The notes under the pieces were generated by a model. That model was not told the DNA's origin. It ran no database searches and was given only the letters and a program-made list of their open reading frames with translations. A stretch of 11,290 bases of DNA from JAKQHY01 sp034429475 (GTDB taxonomy: Bacteria > Chloroflexota > Anaerolineae > B4-G1 > SLSP01): positions 1-11,290 of the forward strand of contig DAOUGD010000047.1 in assembly GCA_034429475.1 (NCBI GenBank). Reading direction: 5' to 3'. The position numbers and the translations under genes were made by a program. Positions 4,865 through 11,290 of this stretch are shown one piece after another (positions within the stretch are counted from its first letter, which is position 1; the number at the start of each line of letters is the position of its first letter).

Positions 4865-6970
4865 GAGCTTGAAGCACTGAATGCGTTACTGCGTCCCCAG
4901 TCCATCGCCGTGATCGGCGCATCGAACACGCCGGGCAAAATCGGCTATCTGGCGTTGAAAAACCTGATTGATTGCCAGTATCCGGGCAAAGTCTACCCCA
5001 TCAACAACCGGGAAAACGGCGATGTGCTGGGCCTGCCCTGCTATCCTTCCGTGCTGGACGTCCCCGGCGAGATTGACATGGCGATGTTGATTGTGCCTGC
5101 CGCCCGCACGCTGGCGGTGGCCGAGGAATGTGGGCGGAAGGGCGTCAAAGGGCTGATTGTGGTCGCGTCCGGGTACAGCGAGATTGGCCGCAAAGACCTG
5201 GAGGCGGAACTGCTCGCGGTGGTGCGCCGCTACGGGATGCGGATGTTGGGGCCGAACATCGTGGGCATTATGTGCAATGCGGATAAGTGCAACGCTTCCT
5301 TTGGGCCGTTCATGCCGCTGCCGGGCAAGGCCGCGATGATCTCCCAGAGCGGCGCGTTGCTCATTGCAATGACCGTCGCCAGCTACGTGCGCAACGTCGG
5401 CTTCGACAAGATGATCTCCGTCGGCAACATGGCCGACGTGAACTTCGGCGATTTGGTGCGCTGGCTGGATCAGGACGCGCAGACGACGTGCATCACAATT
5501 TACGTCGAGGGCTTTCAGAACGGGCGGCGCTTTTTGGAGATCGCGCGGCAAACCCACAAGCCTATCGTCGCGCTCAAGTCGGGTGTCTCGGCACATGGGG
5601 CAGCGGCGGCGCTCTCCCACACCGGCGCGATGGCCGGCAAGGGCAAGGTGTACGACGCGGCGCTACAACAGGCCGGCGTGGTGCGCGCCACCGACCTGAA
5701 CAACCTGTTCGACCGCACGCTCGCCCTCTCCTTGCAGCCTCCGATGCGCGGCGACAATCTGATGATCATCTCCAACGGCGGCGGCGTGGGCGTGCTGGCG
5801 ACGGACGCGGCGGAACGTTACGGCATCCCCCTGCGCTTTGCGCCGGACGACTTGCAGGCCGCGCTGCGCGTCTACGTCCCCGAAATCGGCTCGGTGAAGA
5901 ATCCCGCCGACCTGACGGGGATGGGCGGCTGGCCGGAATATCTGGCGACGGTGCGGACGGCGCTCCAACATCCCTGGGTGCATGGGCTGGTGGTGCTCTT
6001 CTGCGAGACGCAGCGCAACGACCCGATGGAGATTGCCGAAGCCATCAAGCGCGCCGTGGACGAATCCGGCGTGACGGACAAGCCCATCGCCGTGTCGTTC
6101 ATCGGCGGCGCAGAGGCGGGGCGGTCGATGCAATGGCTCGTCGAGCACGGCCTCCCGACTTACGGCGCACCGGACATTGCCGTGAACGCCATCGCCGCGC
6201 TGCACGAGTACGCGCGCAATGCGTCCCTGGCGGCGGAGACCTTCACGCCGCGCCGCGATGTGGACGAAGCCGCCGCGCGCGCCGTCATCGCGCAGGCGCG
6301 GGCCGCCGGGCGCGCGCATCTCACCGAAATCGAGTCCAAGCAGGTATTCACCGCCTACGGATTGCCCGTCGCCCTCACCGACCTGGCGACGACGGAGGAC
6401 GCGGCGGTGCAACTGGCCGAGACGATGGGCTACCCGGTGGTGCTGAAGATTATGTCGCCCGACATCCTGCACAAATCGGACGCGGGCGGGGTGAAAGTCA
6501 ACCTGCGCAACGCGGACGAAGTGCGCCTCGCGTATCGCACCATTCTCGCCAACGCCCGCGCCTACAAAGCCGACGCGCGTCTGGACGGCGTGGCCGTCCA
6601 GCAGATGGCGCCGGCCGGCCTGGAAGTCATCCTGGGATCGATCAACGACCCCACGTTTGGCCCCACCGTGATGTTCGGCCTGGGCGGCATCTTCATCGAA
6701 ATCCTCAAGGACGTGACCTTCCGCGTTGCGCCGATCTCGGCGGAGCAGGCACGGGCGATGCTGGCGGACATCCAGGGCGCGCCGCTCCTCGCCGGCGCGC
6801 GCGGCGAAGTCCCCCGCGACCGCGCCGCCCTCGCCGAAGCCCTGAGCCGCTATTCGCAGATGATCACCGACCTGGGCGATGAGATCGCCGAATCGGACGC
6901 GAATCCCGTGATGGTGTACACAGAAGGACAGGGGTTGAAGGTGGTAGATGCGCGGATTATTTTGAAGTAG
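4862..6970 (+). CDS. Acetate/acyl-CoA ligase (ADP-forming), fused alpha-beta chain
   Basis: 702 residues, the usual length of a one-chain ADP-forming acyl-CoA synthetase. In order there is a Rossmann CoA-binding domain (IAVIGASNTPGKIG, residues about 15-28), two flavodoxin-like succinyl-CoA-ligase domains (about 150-450), and an ATP-grasp domain (about 485-700). Both histidines of the relayed phosphoryl transfer are visible: H253 in LSHTGAMAG of the alpha part and H537 in ILHKSDAGGV of the ATP-grasp part. The enzyme interconverts acyl-CoA + ADP + Pi with acid + ATP + CoA in the cytoplasm. In fermenters it usually makes ATP from acetyl-CoA, but it can run in reverse. The exact acid is not readable. 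With the transporter, CoA-transferase and DRTGG genes it forms a short-chain-acid module. The gene appears intact and is closed by a strong terminator. Confidence 0.93.
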   Translation: MELEALNALLRPQSIAVIGASNTPGKIGYLALKNLIDCQYPGKVYPINNRENGDVLGLPCYPSVLDVPGEIDMAMLIVPAARTLAVAEECGRKGVKGLIVVASGYSEIGRKDLEAELLAVVRRYGMRMLGPNIVGIMCNADKCNASFGPFMPLPGKAAMISQSGALLIAMTVASYVRNVGFDKMISVGNMADVNFGDLVRWLDQDAQTTCITIYVEGFQNGRRFLEIARQTHKPIVALKSGVSAHGAAAALSHTGAMAGKGKVYDAALQQAGVVRATDLNNLFDRTLALSLQPPMRGDNLMIISNGGGVGVLATDAAERYGIPLRFAPDDLQAALRVYVPEIGSVKNPADLTGMGGWPEYLATVRTALQHPWVHGLVVLFCETQRNDPMEIAEAIKRAVDESGVTDKPIAVSFIGGAEAGRSMQWLVEHGLPTYGAPDIAVNAIAALHEYARNASLAAETFTPRRDVDEAAARAVIAQARAAGRAHLTEIESKQVFTAYGLPVALTDLATTEDAAVQLAETMGYPVVLKIMSPDILHKSDAGGVKVNLRNADEVRLAYRTILANARAYKADARLDGVAVQQMAPAGLEVILGSINDPTFGPTVMFGLGGIFIEILKDVTFRVAPISAEQARAMLADIQGAPLLAGARGEVPRDRAALAEALSRYSQMITDLGDEIAESDANPVMVYTEGQGLKVVDARIILK

Positions 6971-6986
6971 ATAGGGATATGAACAA

Positions 6987-7022
6987 CACAAAAAGCGCCG
7001 GGATACTCCGGCGCTTTTTGTG
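6987..7022. terminator. Bidirectional rho-independent terminator
   Basis: A perfect 15-bp stem (6987-7001 with 7008-7022) closes a GATACT loop. The GC-rich core GCGCCGG is flanked by five A on the left and five T on the right, so it works as an intrinsic terminator on either strand. It lies between the convergent ligase gene (stop at 6970) and peptidase gene (stop at 7143), and can end both transcripts. Confidence 0.92.
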
Positions 7023-7142
7023 ATCAGCGGTGTAGTCCGTCGGTATAGTCAGGACCGCTTGATTACCCCATAGTTCCACCTTGGGTCACGCTCATTTCGA
7101 TCGGGAAAAGGCTTCCCTATGGCACAAATCTTGAACTAAGAA

Positions 7143-8741
7143 TCAAGGGGCGTAATTGGCATCTTGTGTCAACAGTACTTGATCCACACGAAACCCATCT
7201 TCGCGCATCCACAGGTTAATTATGTGTAGTCCGGGCGTGTTGACATAGATGGTTGCCGGAGTCCCGTCCAGCGTTCCTTTGCCCCACTGCCAGCCGGGAT
7301 TGATCCAACCACAGCCACAGATGCGGTCAGCGCTGGCTACCGCCTGTCCATCCAGGCCGGCATGAATGGAATCATCCGCGCCATTGCCGCCGTAACCCCG
7401 TAACCAAACGTGGTAGGTGCCCGCTGCTGGAAAAGGTATTTGATATTGCATTTCTGGGCTGCTGGTCGTGTAGCCGGTATTGATCTGTAGCCCCGTATTG
7501 GGCGTCGCTTCCATATAGCCATTCCCAATGTATCCGCCTAGCGCAGTGCTTTGGGTCCAGTCATGACTACTGCGAGGAGTACGTTGCCATAACCCAGGTC
7601 CCTGATCATAGGATTCGGTCTCAAAGGCCTTAATCACGACCGGGTGGAACGAAACCGCATCTACCAGTATTTTTCGATTCGGATCATACTGTCTTTCATT
7701 GGTATCATCGAAAAGATACACGTATCCGCCATTCCCGACGGCGAAGTAAAACTGCGCCAGATTGACCCACTGATCACACCGATCCACTTGATCGACGTGA
7801 AAATCCAAGTCGCCGCTCTGCGCATGAACGCGATAATGCACAAACCATGACCGCTCGTTACGGCTTACCGCAGCACAGGGGAAATAGACGCGCACTCCGT
7901 ATAAGCCGGCTTGAGCTATCGTAGGTTGCCATTTAGCCCAGTAGTCTTTTTGACTGGTCCAAACGTAGGTAAAATAGGCATCTCCGTCGTAGCCGGTAGT
8001 CGTTGTCCAGTAGGGACAACTATTGGGAGGGCACGAAACTACGGAAGTGTCATAATCACTCCCCTTGGTGAAGCCTCCCGTATTGTCTGGCGTATCGTCT
8101 ACTGTGACCATGGCGCCGTATTGTAGTGGCCCCGAAAAACGCCAGGATGGCACTGACTGCGCCGGATAGGGACCGGCCCACTCCCCGACCGTCCACAATG
8201 AGATCCCATTCTCGCTATCGGGATTCACGGCAAATCCCGGAGCTTCACCGTCATGACGTACCTCGAAGTGCAGATGCGGGCCGGTTGAGTCGCCGGTGTC
8301 GCCGCTGAGACCGATCCGTTCCCCCTGCCTCACCGTGCCAGGGAACCGCGCTACGCTGAGATGACCGTAGAAGGTATAGTAGGGGTGGTCGGTCGGCCCA
8401 TGATAGATCCGGACGTACAGCCCTAGATATCCTCGTGTTCCGTTGCTGCAAGTAGGCCCGTGCCATTGATCGTCATGACAAAAGGGATCATCCCATCGAC
8501 TGCGATCTATCGTTCCTGCGGCAGCAGCCAGGACAGCGCCATAATTCAAAGTAAAGTCAATCCCGTAATGGAGGTTGGGTATCCAACGCCGGCTGACTCC
8601 CCAGGTTCCATAATAAGGAGCAGCCAGGAAAGGCGTCGGGGCTTGTGCGATAACCGGATGGGAAAAGTCCGGCCAGACTGCTACGATGAGCATAATGGTT
8701 AGAAAGAGGCAGACTCGGGCGATAGAGATAAAGAGTTTCAT
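7143..8741 (-). CDS. Secreted M23-family metallopeptidase with two C-terminal beta-sandwich modules
   Basis: 532 residues. The N-terminus has a signal peptide: MKLF, a hydrophobic stretch to about residue 22, and a cleavage-like VIAQA near 30-34. The M23 (LytM/peptidoglycan endopeptidase-like) domain spans about 40-180 with all key residues: H58 and D62 (HYGID), H127 (YGHLS), and H156 and H158 (GPHLHFEV). By homology with LytM, H58, D62 and H158 bind zinc, while H127 and H156 are catalytic. From about 210 to 368 lies a golvesin/CBD-like module (VDDTPDNTGGF to LVDAVSF). From about 370 to 528 comes a module like the GH115 C-terminal domain (PAAGTYHVWLRGYGG to GFRVDQVLL). The protein should act outside the cell on wall peptide or another surface polymer. 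The gene is 18 bases after the propeller gene, with AAAGG overlapping the end of that gap, so the two are probably co-transcribed. The C-terminal module names are from pattern memory and are less sure. Confidence 0.87.
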   Translation of the reverse strand: MKLFISIARVCLFLTIMLIVAVWPDFSHPVIAQAPTPFLAAPYYGTWGVSRRWIPNLHYGIDFTLNYGAVLAAAAGTIDRSRWDDPFCHDDQWHGPTCSNGTRGYLGLYVRIYHGPTDHPYYTFYGHLSVARFPGTVRQGERIGLSGDTGDSTGPHLHFEVRHDGEAPGFAVNPDSENGISLWTVGEWAGPYPAQSVPSWRFSGPLQYGAMVTVDDTPDNTGGFTKGSDYDTSVVSCPPNSCPYWTTTTGYDGDAYFTYVWTSQKDYWAKWQPTIAQAGLYGVRVYFPCAAVSRNERSWFVHYRVHAQSGDLDFHVDQVDRCDQWVNLAQFYFAVGNGGYVYLFDDTNERQYDPNRKILVDAVSFHPVVIKAFETESYDQGPGLWQRTPRSSHDWTQSTALGGYIGNGYMEATPNTGLQINTGYTTSSPEMQYQIPFPAAGTYHVWLRGYGGNGADDSIHAGLDGQAVASADRICGCGWINPGWQWGKGTLDGTPATIYVNTPGLHIINLWMREDGFRVDQVLLTQDANYAP

Positions 8742-8759
8742 GGTTTTGAGTACCTTTGC

Positions 8760-10118
8760 TTATGGCTTATCCTGAATCATCAGAGACACCCAGGCGGGGG
8801 CTGTAACGCGCGACCGGCTATCAAAGGTCACTTGCTGCAAATTGTTGCCGTCTGCATCAATTACCCACACCTCAATCGCGCCGCTGCGATCCGAGAGGAA
8901 TGCCACCCGCCAGCCATCAGGCGACCAGGCAGGCGCCACCTCCCCCCCTACCGTATCCGGCGTTAACGCTCTCTCCATACCCTGTGCAACGTCTACAATT
9001 TGGATGGTGAACGGACTGAAGTCCATGGCTCCTTTGCCTTTGTCTGCCTCGGGTAATTCGCGCGAGGGCGCTGATGGGGTATCGTTCCTGGCGTCAAATA
9101 CCAGATAGCGGCCGTCAGGAGACCAGCCGGGGTCCAGCCCTCCCATATAGCGTCTTCCCACCGGCCGGCGGGACTGTCCGTCTCCGTCCGCCGGCATTAC
9201 TACTACATTTCCCCCCTCGACCAACGCGATCCACTTGCCATCGGGCGACCAGGACATCCGCGCCGTAGCCGCAGAGGTGAACAATTTTTCCGCCCCGCTG
9301 CCATCAATCCGCCCGCGCCATACTTCCCATTGGTCATGCTCATCAAAGAACCATACAAATGAGAGGATCACAGAGCGGCCATCCGGCGAAACGGCTACCG
9401 CATCTACCTGGGGAGACGAAGGCAGATAAGTGGCCCAGTCGCGCACTGACGTTACGAGCGTGCGCTTGCCGGTATCCACGTCCTGGAGGAAGACGCCGGC
9501 GCCGTCCTCCCAGTAGACAATCTGGCGGTTGTCGGGATACCAACCAAAGAACTTGCTCCCCCACCCAAATTCAGCATAGCCCATGACTTCGCGGGGCGCC
9601 TGATCCGGGCGTAAGTCCCAGACGTAGGCTTTCCACGCCTCGTCTTTCGGTGGAGGAAAGTGCGTGAACAGGATGACTCGCTGCCGGTCGGGTGAAGGGA
9701 AGATACCGACGACATATTCGCCGGCTTCCCCCAACTGCAAGGGAACCAATTGAGCGGCGGTCTGGGTCAGGGACTCTCCGGCCGGCAACCAGTACATCAC
9801 CTGATCCGCCACAAATAACAGCGCCGGGACCGGGGTGAAACTGCTTTCCGGGATGGCCGATAGGATCGGTGTGGCCGAGACGGTAGGGGCAGTGGACGCA
9901 GCCTGCGGCGTTGCCACAGGCGAGATGATCTCCGGCATACTCTCAGGGGGTTCATTGACTGTGGGGATGATCCCCGTGGGTTGGAGGGTATCCGCATTGG
10001 CCGCGTGGCGTCCAATGGCCCGCAATCCCCAGCCGGCGGCGACGGCCAATCCCACCAACACCACAAATCCCAATATTCCGCTCATCCAACGACTTTGCTT
10101 TTCCATTCGGTTTTGCAT
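8760..10118 (-). CDS. Membrane-anchored TolB/PD40-type beta-propeller protein
   Basis: 452 residues. A basic N-terminus (MQNRMEKQSR) is followed by one transmembrane helix (about 12-31) and a Pro/Thr/Ser-rich linker (about 45-100). Then comes a beta-propeller with six PD40-like strands: PSPDRQRVILF at 141, WYPDNRQIVYW at 193, VSPDGRSVILS at 243, WSPDGKWIALV at 290, WSPDGRYLVFD at 332 and WSPDGWRVAFL at 398. The expected topology puts the propeller outside the cytoplasm. No catalytic residues are evident. Such domains usually bind proteins or glycans, and the ligand here is unknown. The gene sits directly before the secreted M23 peptidase (18-base gap), suggesting a shared surface role. ATG 10118 is the first possible start after an in-frame TAG (10137-10139); ATG 10106 is an alternative. 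Its ribosome site is unusual and is annotated separately. Confidence 0.85.
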   Translation of the reverse strand: MQNRMEKQSRWMSGILGFVVLVGLAVAAGWGLRAIGRHAANADTLQPTGIIPTVNEPPESMPEIISPVATPQAASTAPTVSATPILSAIPESSFTPVPALLFVADQVMYWLPAGESLTQTAAQLVPLQLGEAGEYVVGIFPSPDRQRVILFTHFPPPKDEAWKAYVWDLRPDQAPREVMGYAEFGWGSKFFGWYPDNRQIVYWEDGAGVFLQDVDTGKRTLVTSVRDWATYLPSSPQVDAVAVSPDGRSVILSFVWFFDEHDQWEVWRGRIDGSGAEKLFTSAATARMSWSPDGKWIALVEGGNVVVMPADGDGQSRRPVGRRYMGGLDPGWSPDGRYLVFDARNDTPSAPSRELPEADKGKGAMDFSPFTIQIVDVAQGMERALTPDTVGGEVAPAWSPDGWRVAFLSDRSGAIEVWVIDADGNNLQQVTFDSRSRVTAPAWVSLMIQDKP

Positions 10119-10157
10119 CCATAGCCCGAGCGCTGGCTACGCCATGCCTCCTCCTTT
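10115..10157 (-). promoter_or_regulatory. Start-stop mini-ORF and hairpin ahead of the propeller gene
   Basis: Read on the minus strand, a very strong Shine-Dalgarno (AGGAGGAGG, 10155-10147) is followed at once by ATG (10145-10143), GCG and TAG (10139-10137). This is a two-codon ORF in the same frame as the propeller gene, whose first usable ATG is 27 bases further on at 10118. TAGCC (10139-10135) can pair with GGCTA (10126-10122) around an 8-base loop. Folding this hairpin would bring the Shine-Dalgarno to about 13 bases from ATG 10118. This may be a regulatory leader, or a point mutation that turned a sense codon into TAG. Confidence 0.5.
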
Positions 10158-10219
10158 TTGTGAAATTTGCAATCAAAGGTTGTCGCGCTCTATTGAAAGT
10201 TTCTCTTGAAGTACTGGCT

Positions 10220-11040
10220 TCAGCGCTGTACGGCATTGTAATAGTAAACCGCGCGGGTTTCCCGGCCCATATCCACCACGCCCACCAACGGCTGGGGCGT
10301 CGCGCCGGTGGATTCGATGCGCATAGAGCCGGAGAAGCTATACCCCAGGGCGTTGATGGCGTTCCAGGGAGCCTCCCCGCACCCTTGCGTATTGCAGTAG
10401 CGCGTATAGTAGCCGTGCGGTGAATTGGCCGGGATGGTGTCGTTGAAAGACGTTTTCAGGTCGCCATTCTGGCCGTAGATGGACACGGTGACGTTGGCCT
10501 GCGCCGTCCCCAGGTTGTGGATGATGACGCCGGTATCGGCCTGCCAGGCGGTGGCATCCTGCGGGTCGGCCCATCCGCCGGAGTAGGTCTGGCGGTAGAC
10601 CAGCGGCGCGATCAGGGTAGTCGCTCCGCGAGCCTCCCCCAGGTACATCTCCGTGGCATTGACGCTGCCCTCGATCCAGGTCTTGCTCACGCCGCTGATC
10701 GGGCGGTTGTCCGTGCTGCACACGCTCACGGAGCCATTGAAGGCGGTGCCCAGTAGCTCGAAGTCCGCCAGAGGCAGATCCCCCCCATAGCGGGTGTTGT
10801 AGCCGTGCGCGGAGTTGGCAGGGAGGGTGTCTGTGCGCGATAATTTCAGGACGCCCGCACGGTCATAGAATTTGATGGCGACGGGGGCGGTAGTGTTCGG
10901 CGCGAGGTTCTGGACGACAATCCCGGAGTAGTCGTACCAGCTTCCGCCAAACTGGCGGCGTTTCACCTGGGGGAAGTAGAGGCAGCCGGTGGAGCCTGAG
11001 CCGGCGCCCTCGTAGGCGTCGCTATAGAGGTTCAGATAAT
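10220..11040 (-). pseudogene. 3' part of a repeat-built surface protein, cut off at its 5' end
   Basis: An open frame of about 270 residues ends with TGA at 10220-10222. It contains two related beta-rich repeats. Repeat 1 includes YSGIVVQNLAPNTTAPVAI and DTLPANSAHGYNTRY. Repeat 2 includes DTGVIIHNLGTAQANVTVS and DTIPANSPHGYYTRY. Each repeat starts after an LYFPQ/LVYRQ-like strand. A GTG at 10966 could be taken as a start, but the frame stays open and protein-like upstream of it (NLYSDAYEGAG, GSTGCLYFPQ). It matches the tail of a previous repeat, and is lost only at a TAA at 11057-11059 within AT-rich DNA. The gene has therefore probably lost its N-terminus, signal peptide and earlier repeats. 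Similar repeats occur in secreted Chloroflexota proteins, but no family is assigned. The propeller gene follows 101 bases later on the same strand, so this gene may once have led that operon. Confidence 0.7.
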
Positions 11041-11149
11041 GATTTTGACACTTGTCTTAGGTTTTACGCTCAACTTAGCATAACTTTGTCCAAAACTTTA
11101 TCTGATTGTCTATATCCACCTCGACTTTGGCGAAAATTAGGACGTAGAA

Positions 11150-11218
11150 CATGGGACGCCTCCTGAGTAGAATAGTGATATCACGAATCTACCAGTTCCA
11201 ACAGGAGGCAATCCCATG
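11150..11218 (+). promoter_or_regulatory. Leader hairpin masking ribosome site and start codon of the last ORF
   Basis: CATGGGA (11150-11156) pairs with TCCCATG (11212-11218), which contains the start codon. After a small bulge (C against AA), GCCTCCTG (11158-11165) pairs with CAGGAGGC (11202-11209), which contains the AGGAGG ribosome site. Inside, GTAGA (11167-11171) pairs with TCTAC (11188-11192) around the 10-bp palindrome GTGATATCAC (11175-11184). The 7+8 bp outer stem should strongly lower translation initiation. Confidence 0.7.
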
Positions 11219-11290
11219 CTCACTCGTATTGTACACAATTCTGAAAAACTATGTGCCTTTGTCGAACAGCTAGGGCTAGACCTCAGCCAA
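11216..11290 (+). CDS. Start of an ORF, possible transposase (partial)
   Basis: Only 25 codons are inside the window, opening MLTRIVHNSEKLCAFVEQLG and continuing LDLSQ without a stop. AGGAGG at 11203-11208 is 7 bases before ATG 11216. The helical N-terminus with an LGLDLSQ segment recalls the starts of some IS4/IS701-like DDE transposases, but this is memory of style, not a motif match. No catalytic residue is visible yet. Context supports a transposase: the ORF follows a truncated gene, its DNA is AT-rich, and its translation start is hidden in a hairpin. Any other gene type remains possible. Confidence 0.45.
   Translation, partial: MLTRIVHNSEKLCAFVEQLGLDLSQ

Larger units (their letters stand above)
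11036..11290 (+). mobile_element. Probable left end of an insertion sequence (right end outside window)
   Basis: At about 11036-11060 the GC-rich minus-strand coding sequence stops abruptly and the sequence becomes AT-rich. About 175 bases later a new plus-strand ORF begins with a strong ribosome site embedded in a long hairpin. A truncated gene next to a foreign-looking leader and a new ORF is best explained by insertion of a mobile element. The exact boundary, terminal inverted repeat and target duplication cannot be set because only one end is present. A rearrangement or assembly join remains possible. Confidence 0.5.

Noticed and set aside
5287..6882. Long plus-strand open frame shifted inside the ligase gene
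   Set aside because: Arginine-rich out-of-frame shadow. Both catalytic histidines and all domains are in the other frame.
5663..6991. Long open frame on the minus strand opposite the ADP-forming ligase gene
   Set aside because: It lies antisense to a gene with complete family motifs. Its product is rich in His, Arg and Gly with no fold-like pattern, as expected for the complement of GC-rich coding DNA.
7103..7117. Small hairpin GGGAA/TTCCC behind the peptidase gene
   Set aside because: The stem is only 5 bp with no T-run on either strand. The perfect 15-bp hairpin at 6987-7022 is a far better terminator for this gene.
7023..7142. Gene or RNA in the 120 bases between terminator and peptidase gene
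   Set aside because: No open frame with a ribosome site and no tRNA-like or strongly folded structure could be seen.
10964..10966. GTG as start of the repeat-protein gene
   Set aside because: It lies inside a conserved repeat strand (LYFPQVKRRQ), with protein-like sequence continuing upstream and no ribosome site before it.
11045..11050. TTGACA as a -35 promoter box for the last ORF
   Set aside because: No acceptable -10 box is found 16-18 bases downstream. The nearest TA-rich words are 25 or more bases away.

Overview
The window is about 11.3 kb of moderately GC-rich bacterial DNA. The likely source is a member of the Chloroflexota (Anaerolineae-like). This is an inference from style only: a fused ADP-forming acetate-CoA ligase next to a DRTGG-domain protein, secreted M23 and beta-propeller proteins with long C-terminal beta-sandwich modules, and repeat-built surface proteins. 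No rRNA or tRNA marker is present to confirm it.

The left half (124-6970, plus strand) is a short-chain-acid/CoA module. It has an OFA-family monocarboxylate transporter, an acetyl-CoA hydrolase/CoA-transferase fused to a GNAT acetyltransferase domain, a BioD-like/DRTGG 'phosphotransacetylase family' protein, and a one-chain (alpha-beta) ADP-forming acyl-CoA synthetase. Together they could move a small carboxylate across the membrane and interconvert it with its CoA thioester, making or spending ATP. The direction cannot be read from sequence. A strong bidirectional hairpin (6987-7022) closes the block.

The gaps between these four genes are unusual. Each carries degenerate 7-bp tandem repeats built on ATTTCCC/ATTACCC-like words or AAGTTGC-like words. 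Three arrays lie directly upstream of the Shine-Dalgarno sequences of the three enzyme genes. One array turns round on itself to give a perfect 24-bp inverted repeat without breaking the 7-bp phase. A separate imperfect palindrome (1495-1573) lies behind the transporter gene.

The right half (7143-11040, minus strand) holds a probable operon for the cell surface. In transcription order it has a truncated gene for a protein with two tandem beta-sandwich-like repeats, a membrane-anchored six-motif TolB/PD40 beta-propeller, and a secreted M23 metallopeptidase with golvesin-like and GH115_C-like C-terminal modules. The propeller and peptidase genes are 18 bases apart. The start of the propeller gene is odd: a very good ribosome site drives a two-codon ORF just ahead of the real start.

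From about 11040 to the window end the DNA becomes AT-rich and reads like the left end of an insertion element on the plus strand. The truncated minus-strand gene runs into it, and a new ORF starts at 11216. The leader of that ORF can fold so that both its ribosome site and its start codon are paired. The element's family and its other end lie outside what can be seen.
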